Positions 36,497 to 43,738 of a DNA stretch of 64,000 nucleotides are shown here, piece after piece. The translations under genes and the position numbers were made by a program. The stretch is from Verrucomicrobiia bacterium. Lineage in GTDB: Bacteria; Verrucomicrobiota; Verrucomicrobiia; Palsa-1439. The DNA lies in NCBI GenBank assembly GCA_022072455.1, contig JAJVHY010000015.1:145449-209448 (forward strand). The letters run 5' to 3'. The first letter of the stretch is position 1; every line of letters begins with the position of its first letter. Under the pieces are notes generated by a model. That model was not told the origin of the DNA and searched no databases. It saw only the letters and a program-made list of their open reading frames with translations.

Positions 36497-36512
36497 AGTC
36501 GCGGCTTGATAT

Positions 36513-36525
36513 ATTGACCACACAA
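36513..36525 (-). promoter_or_regulatory. Inverted copy of the TTGTGTGGWCAAT dyad
   Basis: Reverse strand reads TTGTGTGGTCAAT, one base different from the copy at 36295-36307. It lies just after the small RHH-like gene and beside the long stem of the tRNA-like locus. Confidence 0.35.
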
Positions 36526-36529
36526 TAAA

Positions 36530-36617
36530 TTTAGACTGGACACGGCGGGGATTGGACCCGCAACTCTGGACTGTAAGGGACCAGCGGTTTGCCGATTAAC
36601 CTACGTGCCCGTCTAAA
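36530..36617 (-). ncRNA. tRNA-like structured locus with extended acceptor stem (IS cargo)
   Basis: On the minus strand 36610-36537 can fold as a tRNA: acceptor GGGCACG/CGTGTCC (one G-U pair), D arm GGTT..AACC with GG in the loop, T arm GCGGG-TCCAATC-CCCGC and a 4-base variable loop. The anticodon arm is irregular: CTGGT/TCCAG with a T-T mismatch around a 9-base loop CCCTTACAG, so the anticodon is not clear (TAC if read after T33, TTA if centred). Outside the acceptor a further 7-bp stem TTTAGAC/GTCTAAA extends the helix to 14 bp across the discriminator base. This may be a degenerate tRNA, or a tRNA mimic used by the element. It lies in a gap of about 250 bases without protein genes. Confidence 0.5.
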
Positions 36618-36625
36618 CTGAGGCA

Positions 36626-36650
36626 GGCGAGTAGCTTGTGACTACTCGCC
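36626..36650. other. 9-bp stem-loop beside the tRNA-like locus
   Basis: GGCGAGTAG and CTACTCGCC separated by a 7-base loop. On the minus strand it lies 8 bases 5' of the extended tRNA-like stem, so both may belong to one RNA. It is not followed by a T run on either strand, which argues against a plain terminator. Confidence 0.45.
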
Positions 36651-36704
36651 CCAGCGGTTCTCCCCATGTAGAACTGCGAGGATAGACGCTGTTGCCTGTT
36701 CTAG

Positions 36705-36730
36705 CGGCCACATCCGAAAGGGTGTGGCCG
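36705..36730. terminator. Strong hairpin with GAAA tetraloop after the cargo gene
   Basis: An 11-bp stem (CGGCCACATCC / GGGTGTGGCCG, one G-T pair) closed by a GAAA loop, 13 bases downstream of the stop of the minus-strand cargo gene. No clear T run follows on the minus strand, so termination is plausible but not certain. Confidence 0.4.
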
Positions 36731-36743
36731 TTGTATTTCGATC

Positions 36744-37460
36744 TCATATTCTTTCGTAAACATTTCCCTGCGTGCTTCTTTCAATTATTCGCACCCCAAC
36801 CTCATGTTGAGCCAAACGATTGAGCACGGCACCAACGATGTCCACCGTTAGACGCTCCTTGTGCTCAGGATATTGTTTGACGGCAAACTCAGTCAGTTCG
36901 TTCCTTCCGAACCGGTTCTGTGGTATATGTTTAATGCTCTCTGCGACTATGCTCTGAAGCGGATAACCCCGTATGATTGGCTTTTTCGTTGGCGTCAAAA
37001 GCTCGTTCTGACCAACGATAACGCGATATTTGCCAGGTAGATTGCCCCTGCGCGGCTCGACGACGGCTAAGACGCCGGTCTGGCACAACCAAAAGACGGT
37101 TGAACTCCACACATTCTGAGATAGTTGAGATGAAGGATGGTTCGATTTCTCTGCTGCCTCAAGAATCTGAGGGATTGTGAAGCTACCAGTCCAGCCTGCC
37201 AAAAAGTCCCGTATGGCTTGCCGATTGTTGCTTTTACCACTTGAAATAACCGTTCTAGGAATTGAGTCAATAACGATAGGATCGACGGGTAACTTGGTTT
37301 GGTGCTGTTTTGAAAGCGCGATTTCCTTAATCCTCAACCAAGCAGATCGCTCCTCCTCGTATGCTTTTCGCGCATGCTCAAACTGCTTGTCGAGGGTGGC
37401 GAGCTCTTTGTTTATCTGTTCAATATTCACTGGCTCACTTATTACATTAGAGTGAGCCAT
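36744..37460 (-). CDS. Unknown cargo protein of the IS1 element
   Basis: A 238-residue protein I do not recognise. Residues about 13-50 form a coiled coil (ELATLDKQFEHARKAYEEER), followed by a winged-helix-like region (IRDFLAGWTGSFTIPQILEA to VWSSTVFWLCQTGVLAVVEP with a GKYRV strand) and a second one (SIKHIPQNRFGRNELTEFAV to VGAVLNRLAQHEVGVRIIER). Two winged-helix-like halves suggest a DNA-binding protein, which is my inference. Codon and base use are more AT-rich than in flanking chromosomal genes, consistent with arrival with the element. It is transcribed in the same direction as the transposase. Confidence 0.68.
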   Translation of the reverse strand: MAHSNVISEPVNIEQINKELATLDKQFEHARKAYEEERSAWLRIKEIALSKQHQTKLPVDPIVIDSIPRTVISSGKSNNRQAIRDFLAGWTGSFTIPQILEAAEKSNHPSSQLSQNVWSSTVFWLCQTGVLAVVEPRRGNLPGKYRVIVGQNELLTPTKKPIIRGYPLQSIVAESIKHIPQNRFGRNELTEFAVKQYPEHKERLTVDIVGAVLNRLAQHEVGVRIIERSTQGNVYERI

Positions 37461-37517
37461 CTGTCAAGTGTTTGATTTACACCGCTCGTTTTCCGGTCAA
37501 AAATCTCCGCAGCGCGC

Positions 37518-37652
37518 CTAACGAGGTTTTCGGTTCTTCTGGGGCGCCTTTGGCGGGATAATCGGCTTCTCAGTCAGGCGGACAGCATCCATGACCACCG
37601 ATCTAGCTACCTGTGCGAAATCACCTTTGCGCTTTTTCTTTGGCTTTACCAT
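37518..37652 (-). CDS. Possible 44-residue basic protein (IS cargo)
   Basis: ATG at 37652, reading MVKPKKKRKGDFAQVARSVV, then MDAVRLTEKPIIPP and a basic tail ending in KNRKPR before TAG at 37518. The look (basic start, a helix with a VARSVVMDAVRLTE pattern, proline-rich end) resembles short conserved hypothetical proteins often found near IS elements. No good Shine-Dalgarno precedes the ATG. It fills most of the gap between the 238-residue cargo gene and the right end of the element; otherwise I see nothing in that gap. Confidence 0.4.
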   Translation of the reverse strand: MVKPKKKRKGDFAQVARSVVMDAVRLTEKPIIPPKAPQKNRKPR

Positions 37653-37699
37653 TCGTGAAGCGTAACACTCCGGCGAGTGTGGTCAAGACTCAGTAAATC

Positions 37700-37716
37700 G
37701 AAAGTAGCCCACTACC
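37700..37716 (-). repeat. IS1-type terminal inverted repeat, right
   Basis: GAAAGTAGCCCACTACC, exact reverse complement of the left end at 35406-35422, followed at once by the second copy of the 8-bp duplication. Confidence 0.9.
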
Positions 37717-37724
37717 GCCGGTTC
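37717..37724. repeat. Target-site duplication, right copy
   Basis: GCCGGTTC, identical to 35398-35405. Confidence 0.9.
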
Positions 37725-37761
37725 GTTGCTTTTGCCGGGGAAGTTCACTAAACTTCCGCCA

Positions 37762-39123
37762 ATGAAGGCCGTTACCACCGAACAAATCCGGCACCTCGAC
37801 GAACGCACCATCGCCGCCGGCATCCCGGCCATCGAGTTGATGGAACGCGCCGGTTATGCCGTCGCCCGCACCACTTTTGCCCTGCTAAAAAAACGCGATG
37901 CCCGCTCCGTCCTCCTCTTCGCCGGCAAAGGCAACAACGGTGGCGATGCCTTCGTCGCCGCCCGGCATCTGGCCAGCGCTGGCTGCGCGGTCACGCTGAC
38001 ACTGCTCTGCCGGCGCGGCGAATTGCGCGGGGCCGCGCTCCATCATTTTCAACAACTCGTCGGCGTCAAAGTCCTCGAATGGCCGGATGAACTCCCGGCG
38101 GCAGCCGTGATCGTGGACGGCCTCCTCGGGACGGGTTTCACCGGCGTCGTCCGTGAACCCTACGCTGCCGCCATCGAGTTCATGAATCACCAATCAGCTC
38201 CCATTGTCGCGATTGACGTCCCGTCGGGTTTTGCGGTGCGCGCAACTGTCACCGTGACGATTGGCTTGCCGAAAATTGAGCTGCTGAAGAATCTCGATTC
38301 GGCCGGGCGAATTGAAGTCGCCGATATCGGGCTGAGTGGCGACGTCGTGAGCGACATCGAATTGATTGCCCCCGGTGATATTCATTTACCCGCCCGGCGG
38401 CGCAGCATGCACAAGGGCGACTGCGGTCATCTCCTCATCATCGCCGGCAGCGAAGGCTACACCGGTGCGCCGGTGTTGTGCGCCCATGCCGCCGCCCGCG
38501 CGGGTGTCGGCCTCGTGACACTGGCGGTACCGCGCGAAATCTACCCGATTGTCGCCGCGCAATGCCCACCGGAAATCATGCCCTGTCCGTTGGAATCTGT
38601 GACCGGCAAGTTTGACGCCGTGGCGATTGGCCCCGGCCTGCGCGCGCCGGTCCAACAGGATTTTTCAACGAATGTGGTGTTGGATGCCGGCGCGTTGGTC
38701 CCCGAGGCGATCCGGCCGGGCGTGGTCATCACTCCACACCCCGGTGAAATGGGCCGGTTGATCGGTAAATCGGCAACAGAAGTCCAAGCCACTCGCTGGG
38801 AAACCGCCCGGCAGTTCGCCCGCGACAAACGGGTGACGTTGGTCTTGAAGGGAGCCGGCACCGTCGTGACGGACGCCGCCAGTCCGCTCTGGATCAACGC
38901 CACCGGCAACCCCGGTATGGCCAAGGGCGGGATGGGGGATGCATTAACCGGGATCATCGGCGCTTTACTGGCGCAAGGCCTGCCAGCCCTTGAAGCCGCC
39001 AAAGTCGGCGTCTACCTGCATGGCTTGGCCGGCGATCTGGCCGCCGATAAGCACGGCAGCCGGTCGATGGTGACGACCGATTTAATCAATAACCTCGGTG
39101 CGGCGTTCGCGACTTTTGAATAG
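37762..39123 (+). CDS. nnr: Bifunctional NAD(P)H-hydrate epimerase / ADP-dependent dehydratase
   Basis: A 453-residue Nnr protein that repairs hydrated NADH and NADPH. The N-terminal epimerase (YjeF_N, about 1-200) shows IPAIELMERAGYAVAR, the block FAGKGNNGGDAFVAARHLAS and VDGLLGTGFTG. The C-terminal dehydratase (ribokinase-like, about 215-450) shows GDCGHLLIIAGSEGYTGAP, TPHPGEMGRL, KGAGTVV and NPGMAKGGMGDALTGIIGAL. Start ATG 37762. Oddity: after IDVPSG the usual loop of about 12 residues (consensus GLDADTG..) is missing and the chain runs straight into FAVRATVTVTIGLPK, so the epimerase substrate loop is shortened. The IS1 insertion ends 45 bases upstream and has replaced whatever promoter once lay further upstream. 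Confidence 0.93.
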   Translation: MKAVTTEQIRHLDERTIAAGIPAIELMERAGYAVARTTFALLKKRDARSVLLFAGKGNNGGDAFVAARHLASAGCAVTLTLLCRRGELRGAALHHFQQLVGVKVLEWPDELPAAAVIVDGLLGTGFTGVVREPYAAAIEFMNHQSAPIVAIDVPSGFAVRATVTVTIGLPKIELLKNLDSAGRIEVADIGLSGDVVSDIELIAPGDIHLPARRRSMHKGDCGHLLIIAGSEGYTGAPVLCAHAAARAGVGLVTLAVPREIYPIVAAQCPPEIMPCPLESVTGKFDAVAIGPGLRAPVQQDFSTNVVLDAGALVPEAIRPGVVITPHPGEMGRLIGKSATEVQATRWETARQFARDKRVTLVLKGAGTVVTDAASPLWINATGNPGMAKGGMGDALTGIIGALLAQGLPALEAAKVGVYLHGLAGDLAADKHGSRSMVTTDLINNLGAAFATFE

Positions 39124-39173
39124 CCGGCACTTGCAGTTCCCCGAAAAACTCGGCATAGTCGCCGCGGTGAAAC

Positions 39174-39249
39174 GCCGGCATAGCTCAATCGGTAGAGCAT
39201 CTGATTTGTAATCAGAAGGTTGTCGGTTCAAGTCCGACTGTCGGCTCCA
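39174..39249 (+). tRNA. tRNA-Thr (anticodon TGT)
   Basis: Complete cloverleaf: acceptor GCCGGCA/TGTCGGC, D arm GCTC..GAGC, anticodon arm TCTGA-TTTGTAA-TCAGA with anticodon TGT, T arm TGTCGG-TTCAAGT-CCGAC region, discriminator T and an encoded CCA at 39247-39249. It lies 50 bases after nnr and 29 bases before the mosaic surface-protein gene. Confidence 0.96.
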
Positions 39250-39278
39250 GTTTTCGTGCGAGTTGAGGAAAATTACCT

Positions 39279-42200
39279 ATGATAACCTACCTGCGTTCAC
39301 TTTTGGTCGCTGCCGTTTCACTGGCCGCCTTCGCGGCTCACGCCGCCACCATCACCGTCATCTCCATTGCCGATAGTGGCCCCGGCTCATTGCGTCAAGC
39401 CATTGCGGATGCCAACAACGGCGACACCATTGTCTTCGACCCGATTCTCGCCACGAAAAGCATCGCGCTGACCAGCGGTGAATTGCTCATCAATAAAAAC
39501 ATTACGATTAACGGTTTGGGGGCGACGAATCTCGCGGTGACTGGAACGAGCACCTCCCGCGTCTTTACGGTGACCGGCGGCGCGACCGCCACGCTCGCGG
39601 CGCTCACCATTAGTGGCGGCACCGCCACCAACGGCGGTGGCATCGCGAACTTTGCCACGCTCACCCTTAACAACGTCACCCTCACCAACAATACCGCCAC
39701 CGCCGGCGGCGCGCTCTTTACCTCCAACGGCGTCCTGACCGTCAACAACTCCACCCTCGCCGGCAATGCCGCGACGGAGGGCGGCGCGCTCTTCGTCGCC
39801 GCCGGCACCGCCACGTTCGCCAGCAGCGCGTTGGCCACCAACAATGCCGACTCCGGTGGCGCGATTGCCAACCACGGCACCGTGACGTTGACCAATGTCA
39901 CTCTGACCGGCAACAGCGCCACCTTCGGCGGCGGCCTCTACTCCACCAACGGCACCGCCACCATCCGCGCCAGCGCGTTCCGCAACAACACCGCCAATGC
40001 CGGCGGCGCCGTCTACAACGATGCCGGCAACACCCTCACGCTCACCCAAGCCAGCGCCGTTACCGGCAATGGCGCGTTCGGCGGCGGCGGCCTCTATAAC
40101 GAGGGTACCCTCACCGTCACCGCCAGCCTTATCGGCACCAACAACGCCCTCGACGGCGGCGGCCTCTACAACAGTGCCACCCTCATCGTGGACGGCGCGA
40201 CCGTTGCCGGCAACACAGCCGACCGCGGGGCCGGTCTCTTCTCCAGTAATGGCAGCGCCACCGTCACCAACTCCGTCCTGACCGGCAACGCCGCGAATGC
40301 CGGCGGCGGGATTTACAACGATCAACCCGGCAGCTTGCTGCTTCACACCGCCACGGTGCACTCGAACTCCGCCACCAGCGGCGGCGGCCTCGCCACGTTT
40401 GGCGACACGCAGGTAAATCGCAGCACCATTCTCAGCAATACCGCCGTGGCTGGTGGAGGCGTTTATGCGGGCGATGGAACGACGGTGGTGGCCGGCTCGC
40501 TCGTGAGCGCGAACTCCGGCGGCGGTCTTTATAATGATGGCGGCACCCGCCTCACGGTTGTCATCAGCACACTGGCCGGCAACACCGGCGGCGCGCTTCT
40601 GAATGCCGGCACTCTCACGCTCGCCGAGAGCACCATCGCCGGCAACTCTGGCGGCGGCCTCAACAATGCCGGCACGGCGACGGTGGACAACACACTTTTC
40701 GCGGCCAACACCGGCGGCAACCTCAGCGGCGCCGTCACCTCGAAAGGCTTCAATCTTTCTGACGATTCGACCGGCGTCGCCGCGCTCACCGCCGCCGGCG
40801 ACCAGAACAACACGCCGGCCGGTCTCGACCCCGCCGGTCTCCAAAACAATGGCGGTCCCACCGCGACGATTGCGCTCGCGCCCGGCAGCGCGGCGATTGC
40901 GGCTGGCGGCTCGGTGTATCCACCGTTTGAACCGATTGTCGGTGGCGGGTTGCCGGTGTATCCACCGTTCACTGATCAACGCGGCGAACCGCGCTTCGTT
41001 TGCGGCACGATGGACATCGGCGCGTTCCAGACGGCATCCACCACGGTGCCGGCAATCGAACTTTTGGGCGGCGCGGTGGTGACGAATGAATGTCTCGCGG
41101 CGTTCGTCGATCCCGACGCGCTGGCCGGTAACACGTGCGGGGATGCGTTGAGTGTGGCCGGCGGCGGAACGCATACGCTCGCGTTGAGACAGAACGGCAG
41201 CGTCGTTGCGTGGGGCGATAATTCGTTCGGCCAAACGAGCGTCCCGGCAGAGTTGACTGACCCGGTCGCCATCGCGGCGGGTGAATTTCACAGCCTCGGT
41301 CTGCGCGAGGACGGCGTGGTGATCGCGTGGGGCCGCAACGGCAATGGGCAGTCCACCGTCCCGGCCGAGGCGACCAATATCGTTGCCATCGCCGCCGGTG
41401 GTTTCCACAGTCTCGCCGTAAACCAAGCCGGTAACGTGTTTGGCTGGGGTGATAACACGTTTAACCAAACCACCATTCCGGTCGATCTCACCAACGCCGT
41501 CACCGTGGCGGCCGGCCGGTATCACAGTCTGGCGTTGCGCACCGACGGCACCGTCGTGGGGTGGGGCGGCGGGACGTTCACCGCTGTGCCGGAAGACGGA
41601 GTGAATTACGGTCAGGCCAATGTGCCTGGCAGTTTGAGCGACGTGGTCGCGATTGCGGCGGGCGCGTATCACAGTTTGGCGTTGCGCGGTGATGGCCAAG
41701 TCGTGGCGTGGGGCGCGGGCTTGTCGAATCTGTTTCCCTTCGTGGATTTCGGCCAAGCGCTCGTCCCGGCGAACTTGAGCAACGTCGTTGCGATTGCCGC
41801 CGGCGGTTTCCATAGTTTGGCGCTCGGCGTCGATGGTGCCGTGACGCTGTGGGGCAACAACACTTACGGACAAAGGACGCCTCCGGCGCACTTGCATAGC
41901 GCCGCGGCGATTGCCGGCGGCACATATCACAGCCTGGCGATTGCCGATGGCGGTGCGATTGCCGGCTGGGGTTTGAATTCCAACAATCAGACCGTCGCGA
42001 CGAGTGCCGTGTTGCGGTTTGATTTGTCCAATCTCATCCAGGTTAAAACCAACGGCACCTTGACCACCTCGGGTACTGCGACGCTGACGTATTCCGTCAC
42101 TGACTCGCGCGGCTTGAGCAATTCCGTCGCGCGGACAGTGATCACCACGGACACGACACCGCCGGTGCCCAACGTGGCGAACCTCCCGATTCTCACGAAC

Positions 42201-43568
42201 GCCTGTTCGATCACTCTCAGCCGGCCTACCGCAACCGATGCCTGTGCCGGTGCCATTACCGCCACGACCAGCGATCCGACCAACTACACCGCCCGCGGCA
42301 CCCACACCGTCAACTGGGTCTACACCGACCTCGCCGGCAACACCGCGACGCAGCAGCAGAGCGTCGTCATTGACCGGCCGACACCGCCGGCCATTCAATG
42401 TCCCGCCAACATCACCACCGGCACCTCGCCCGGCCAATGCGGCGCGGTGGTTTTCTTCAACACGCCGGTCACCACGCCGAACTGCGCCAGCGCGGTCATC
42501 ACTCAACTGGCCGGGTTGCCCAGCGGCGCGTTGTTCCCGGTCGGCGTCACCACGAACACGTTCCAAGTCACCGACCTCGACGCCAACGTCGCGCAATGCT
42601 CCTTCACCGTCACGGTCGCCGAGACGCAACCGCCGGTCTTGACCTGCCCGAGCGTCATCAGCACCTCGACGTTGCCCGGTCAATGTCTCTCCGGCCCGAT
42701 CACCTACCCGGTCACTGCCACGGACAATTGTTCCGGCGTGACGCTGACATTTGATCCGCCCAACGGCACGGTCTTTGCCGTCGGCTCGAACGCGGTCGTC
42801 GCCACCGCCGTCGACACCGCCGGTAACACCAACACCTGCACGTTCCAAGTCGTCGTCCGCGACGCCGTTGGCCCGCAGGTCACCTGTCCCGGCAACATCA
42901 TCACCAACGCCCTGACCGGTGCGGGAACGGTCTTGACCTTGCCGACAATTCTGGCGACGGACAGTTGCTCCAGCGCGTCGGTCTTGTTGACGCCGCCATC
43001 GGGGAGCGTCTTCCCGCCCGGTAACACCATCGTGACGGCGACGGCGTTCGACTTCTCCGGCAACCAAACGCCCTGTCAATTCACCGTGACCGTTCAAACG
43101 CCGCGCACGATTCTGGAAGGCGCGTACGTTCAAGCTCAGTCGCTCCAGATCAACGTCACCGGCGACGCCAACCAGAAGCAACTTGGCCAAGTCCTGGCGA
43201 GTTTGTTGGACGTGCTCAATGGCGGCTACTGGCAGGGCGACCTGCGGTTGAACGCCACCGGCAAGAAAGCTTTCAGCAGCGCCGGTAAAGCCGCCAAGAC
43301 GCTCGTCAAGTTGAGCCAGCGCACAGATACCGGCGTGGACGCGGCGCAATGGTTGGCGCTCGCTCGGCAAATCAGCACCGGTGCGCAATCGTTGGCGTCC
43401 ATCGCGACGGATGATTTGGCGAACTTGGGTACCGCGCCCAAGAATGTCGCGTCGGCAGAACAAGCGATTGCCCGCGGCGACACCAATGCTGCCGCTGGAC
43501 AGCCGGATCGCGCCGTCAAAGATTACGCCAAAGCCTGGCAGACCGCGCTCAAGGGGTTGCCCTACTAA
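39279..43568 (+). CDS. Mosaic surface protein: PMP repeats, RCC1-like repeats, HYR domains
   Basis: A 1429-residue exported protein (signal peptide in MITYLRSLLVAAVSLAAFA..HA). Residues about 30-520 form a right-handed beta-helix with chlamydia-type PMP repeats (GGALF/GGAIA blocks alternating with NNTA, GNSAT). Near 577 comes MDIGAFQ, the end mark of choice-of-anchor Q beta-helix domains. Residues about 620-910 hold RCC1-like blades (VAWGDNSFGQ, IAAGGFHSLAV repeated about seven times). Residues about 950-1275 contain HYR/Ig-like domains (TVNWVYTDLAGNTATQQ; CSFTVTVAE; CQFTVTVQT). The last 150 residues are helical, with no autotransporter barrel, LPXTG or PEP-CTERM. It is probably secreted or loosely surface-bound; ligand unknown. 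Confidence 0.85.
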   Translation: MITYLRSLLVAAVSLAAFAAHAATITVISIADSGPGSLRQAIADANNGDTIVFDPILATKSIALTSGELLINKNITINGLGATNLAVTGTSTSRVFTVTGGATATLAALTISGGTATNGGGIANFATLTLNNVTLTNNTATAGGALFTSNGVLTVNNSTLAGNAATEGGALFVAAGTATFASSALATNNADSGGAIANHGTVTLTNVTLTGNSATFGGGLYSTNGTATIRASAFRNNTANAGGAVYNDAGNTLTLTQASAVTGNGAFGGGGLYNEGTLTVTASLIGTNNALDGGGLYNSATLIVDGATVAGNTADRGAGLFSSNGSATVTNSVLTGNAANAGGGIYNDQPGSLLLHTATVHSNSATSGGGLATFGDTQVNRSTILSNTAVAGGGVYAGDGTTVVAGSLVSANSGGGLYNDGGTRLTVVISTLAGNTGGALLNAGTLTLAESTIAGNSGGGLNNAGTATVDNTLFAANTGGNLSGAVTSKGFNLSDDSTGVAALTAAGDQNNTPAGLDPAGLQNNGGPTATIALAPGSAAIAAGGSVYPPFEPIVGGGLPVYPPFTDQRGEPRFVCGTMDIGAFQTASTTVPAIELLGGAVVTNECLAAFVDPDALAGNTCGDALSVAGGGTHTLALRQNGSVVAWGDNSFGQTSVPAELTDPVAIAAGEFHSLGLREDGVVIAWGRNGNGQSTVPAEATNIVAIAAGGFHSLAVNQAGNVFGWGDNTFNQTTIPVDLTNAVTVAAGRYHSLALRTDGTVVGWGGGTFTAVPEDGVNYGQANVPGSLSDVVAIAAGAYHSLALRGDGQVVAWGAGLSNLFPFVDFGQALVPANLSNVVAIAAGGFHSLALGVDGAVTLWGNNTYGQRTPPAHLHSAAAIAGGTYHSLAIADGGAIAGWGLNSNNQTVATSAVLRFDLSNLIQVKTNGTLTTSGTATLTYSVTDSRGLSNSVARTVITTDTTPPVPNVANLPILTNACSITLSRPTATDACAGAITATTSDPTNYTARGTHTVNWVYTDLAGNTATQQQSVVIDRPTPPAIQCPANITTGTSPGQCGAVVFFNTPVTTPNCASAVITQLAGLPSGALFPVGVTTNTFQVTDLDANVAQCSFTVTVAETQPPVLTCPSVISTSTLPGQCLSGPITYPVTATDNCSGVTLTFDPPNGTVFAVGSNAVVATAVDTAGNTNTCTFQVVVRDAVGPQVTCPGNIITNALTGAGTVLTLPTILATDSCSSASVLLTPPSGSVFPPGNTIVTATAFDFSGNQTPCQFTVTVQTPRTILEGAYVQAQSLQINVTGDANQKQLGQVLASLLDVLNGGYWQGDLRLNATGKKAFSSAGKAAKTLVKLSQRTDTGVDAAQWLALARQISTGAQSLASIATDDLANLGTAPKNVASAEQAIARGDTNAAAGQPDRAVKDYAKAWQTALKGLPY

Positions 43569-43576
43569 ACCTGAGC

Positions 43577-43609
43577 CAAATCATCGTTGAATGCGCGCGC
43601 CGGCAACGC
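43577..43609 (+). repeat. Dispersed 33-bp repeat, copy 1
   Basis: Starts CAAATCATCG and ends GCCGGCAACGC. A second copy at 48027-48059 differs at one base; the last 28 bases are identical. It contains an alternating GCGCGCGC tract. It lies 9 bases after the stop of the surface-protein gene. Confidence 0.7.
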
Positions 43610-43692
43610 AATGCGTCCGGGACGGACGCACTCCACCAGCCGCCGTTCCGATTACCCCAGGGCTTCAACTGCCCCTCCCGCCCGGACGGAGT

Positions 43693-43721
43693 TTGACAGG
43701 GATGATGTGGGGTGATATTAG
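43693..43721 (+). promoter_or_regulatory. Predicted sigma70-type promoter
   Basis: TTGACA at 43693-43698, a 17-base spacer and TATTAG at 43716-43721. It stands just upstream of the small cysteine-rich protein gene and may drive the following three-gene group. The leader would be only about 11 bases if translation starts at 43739. Confidence 0.5.
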
Positions 43722-43738
43722 GGCGGCCTCGGGTTCGC

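Larger units (their letters stand above)
35406..37716. mobile_element. IS1-family element of 2.3 kb with passenger genes
   Basis: Bounded by 17-bp perfect inverted repeats, GGTAGTGGGCTACTTTC at 35406-35422 and its complement at 37700-37716, and flanked by the 8-bp duplication GCCGGTTC. It contains an IS1-type transposase (35425-36252, minus), a small RHH-like ORF (plus), a tRNA-like structured locus, a 238-residue unknown gene and possibly a 44-residue gene. Ordinary IS1 elements are under 1 kb, so this is a transporter-type IS with about 1.4 kb of cargo. Its base composition is visibly more AT-rich than the surroundings. It separates the divergent serine hydrolase and nnr genes; perfect ends and duplication suggest recent insertion. 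Confidence 0.9.

Noticed and set aside
36537..36610. Calling the IS-borne locus a normal functional tRNA
   Set aside because: The anticodon stem has a mismatch and the loop has 9 bases, so the anticodon and function cannot be assigned; I list it as a tRNA-like RNA instead.
39570..40700. CRISPR-like or tandem DNA repeat array
   Set aside because: The repetitiveness is at protein level (GGA/NNT PMP repeats); the DNA units vary in length and sequence and no constant repeat with unique spacers is present. No CRISPR array was seen anywhere in the window.
39387..43463. A 1358-codon minus-strand open frame antisense to the mosaic surface protein
   Set aside because: Arg/Gly-rich composition and mirrored repeats show that it is the complement of the PMP/RCC1 coding sequence; the plus frame has the signal peptide and recognisable domains.
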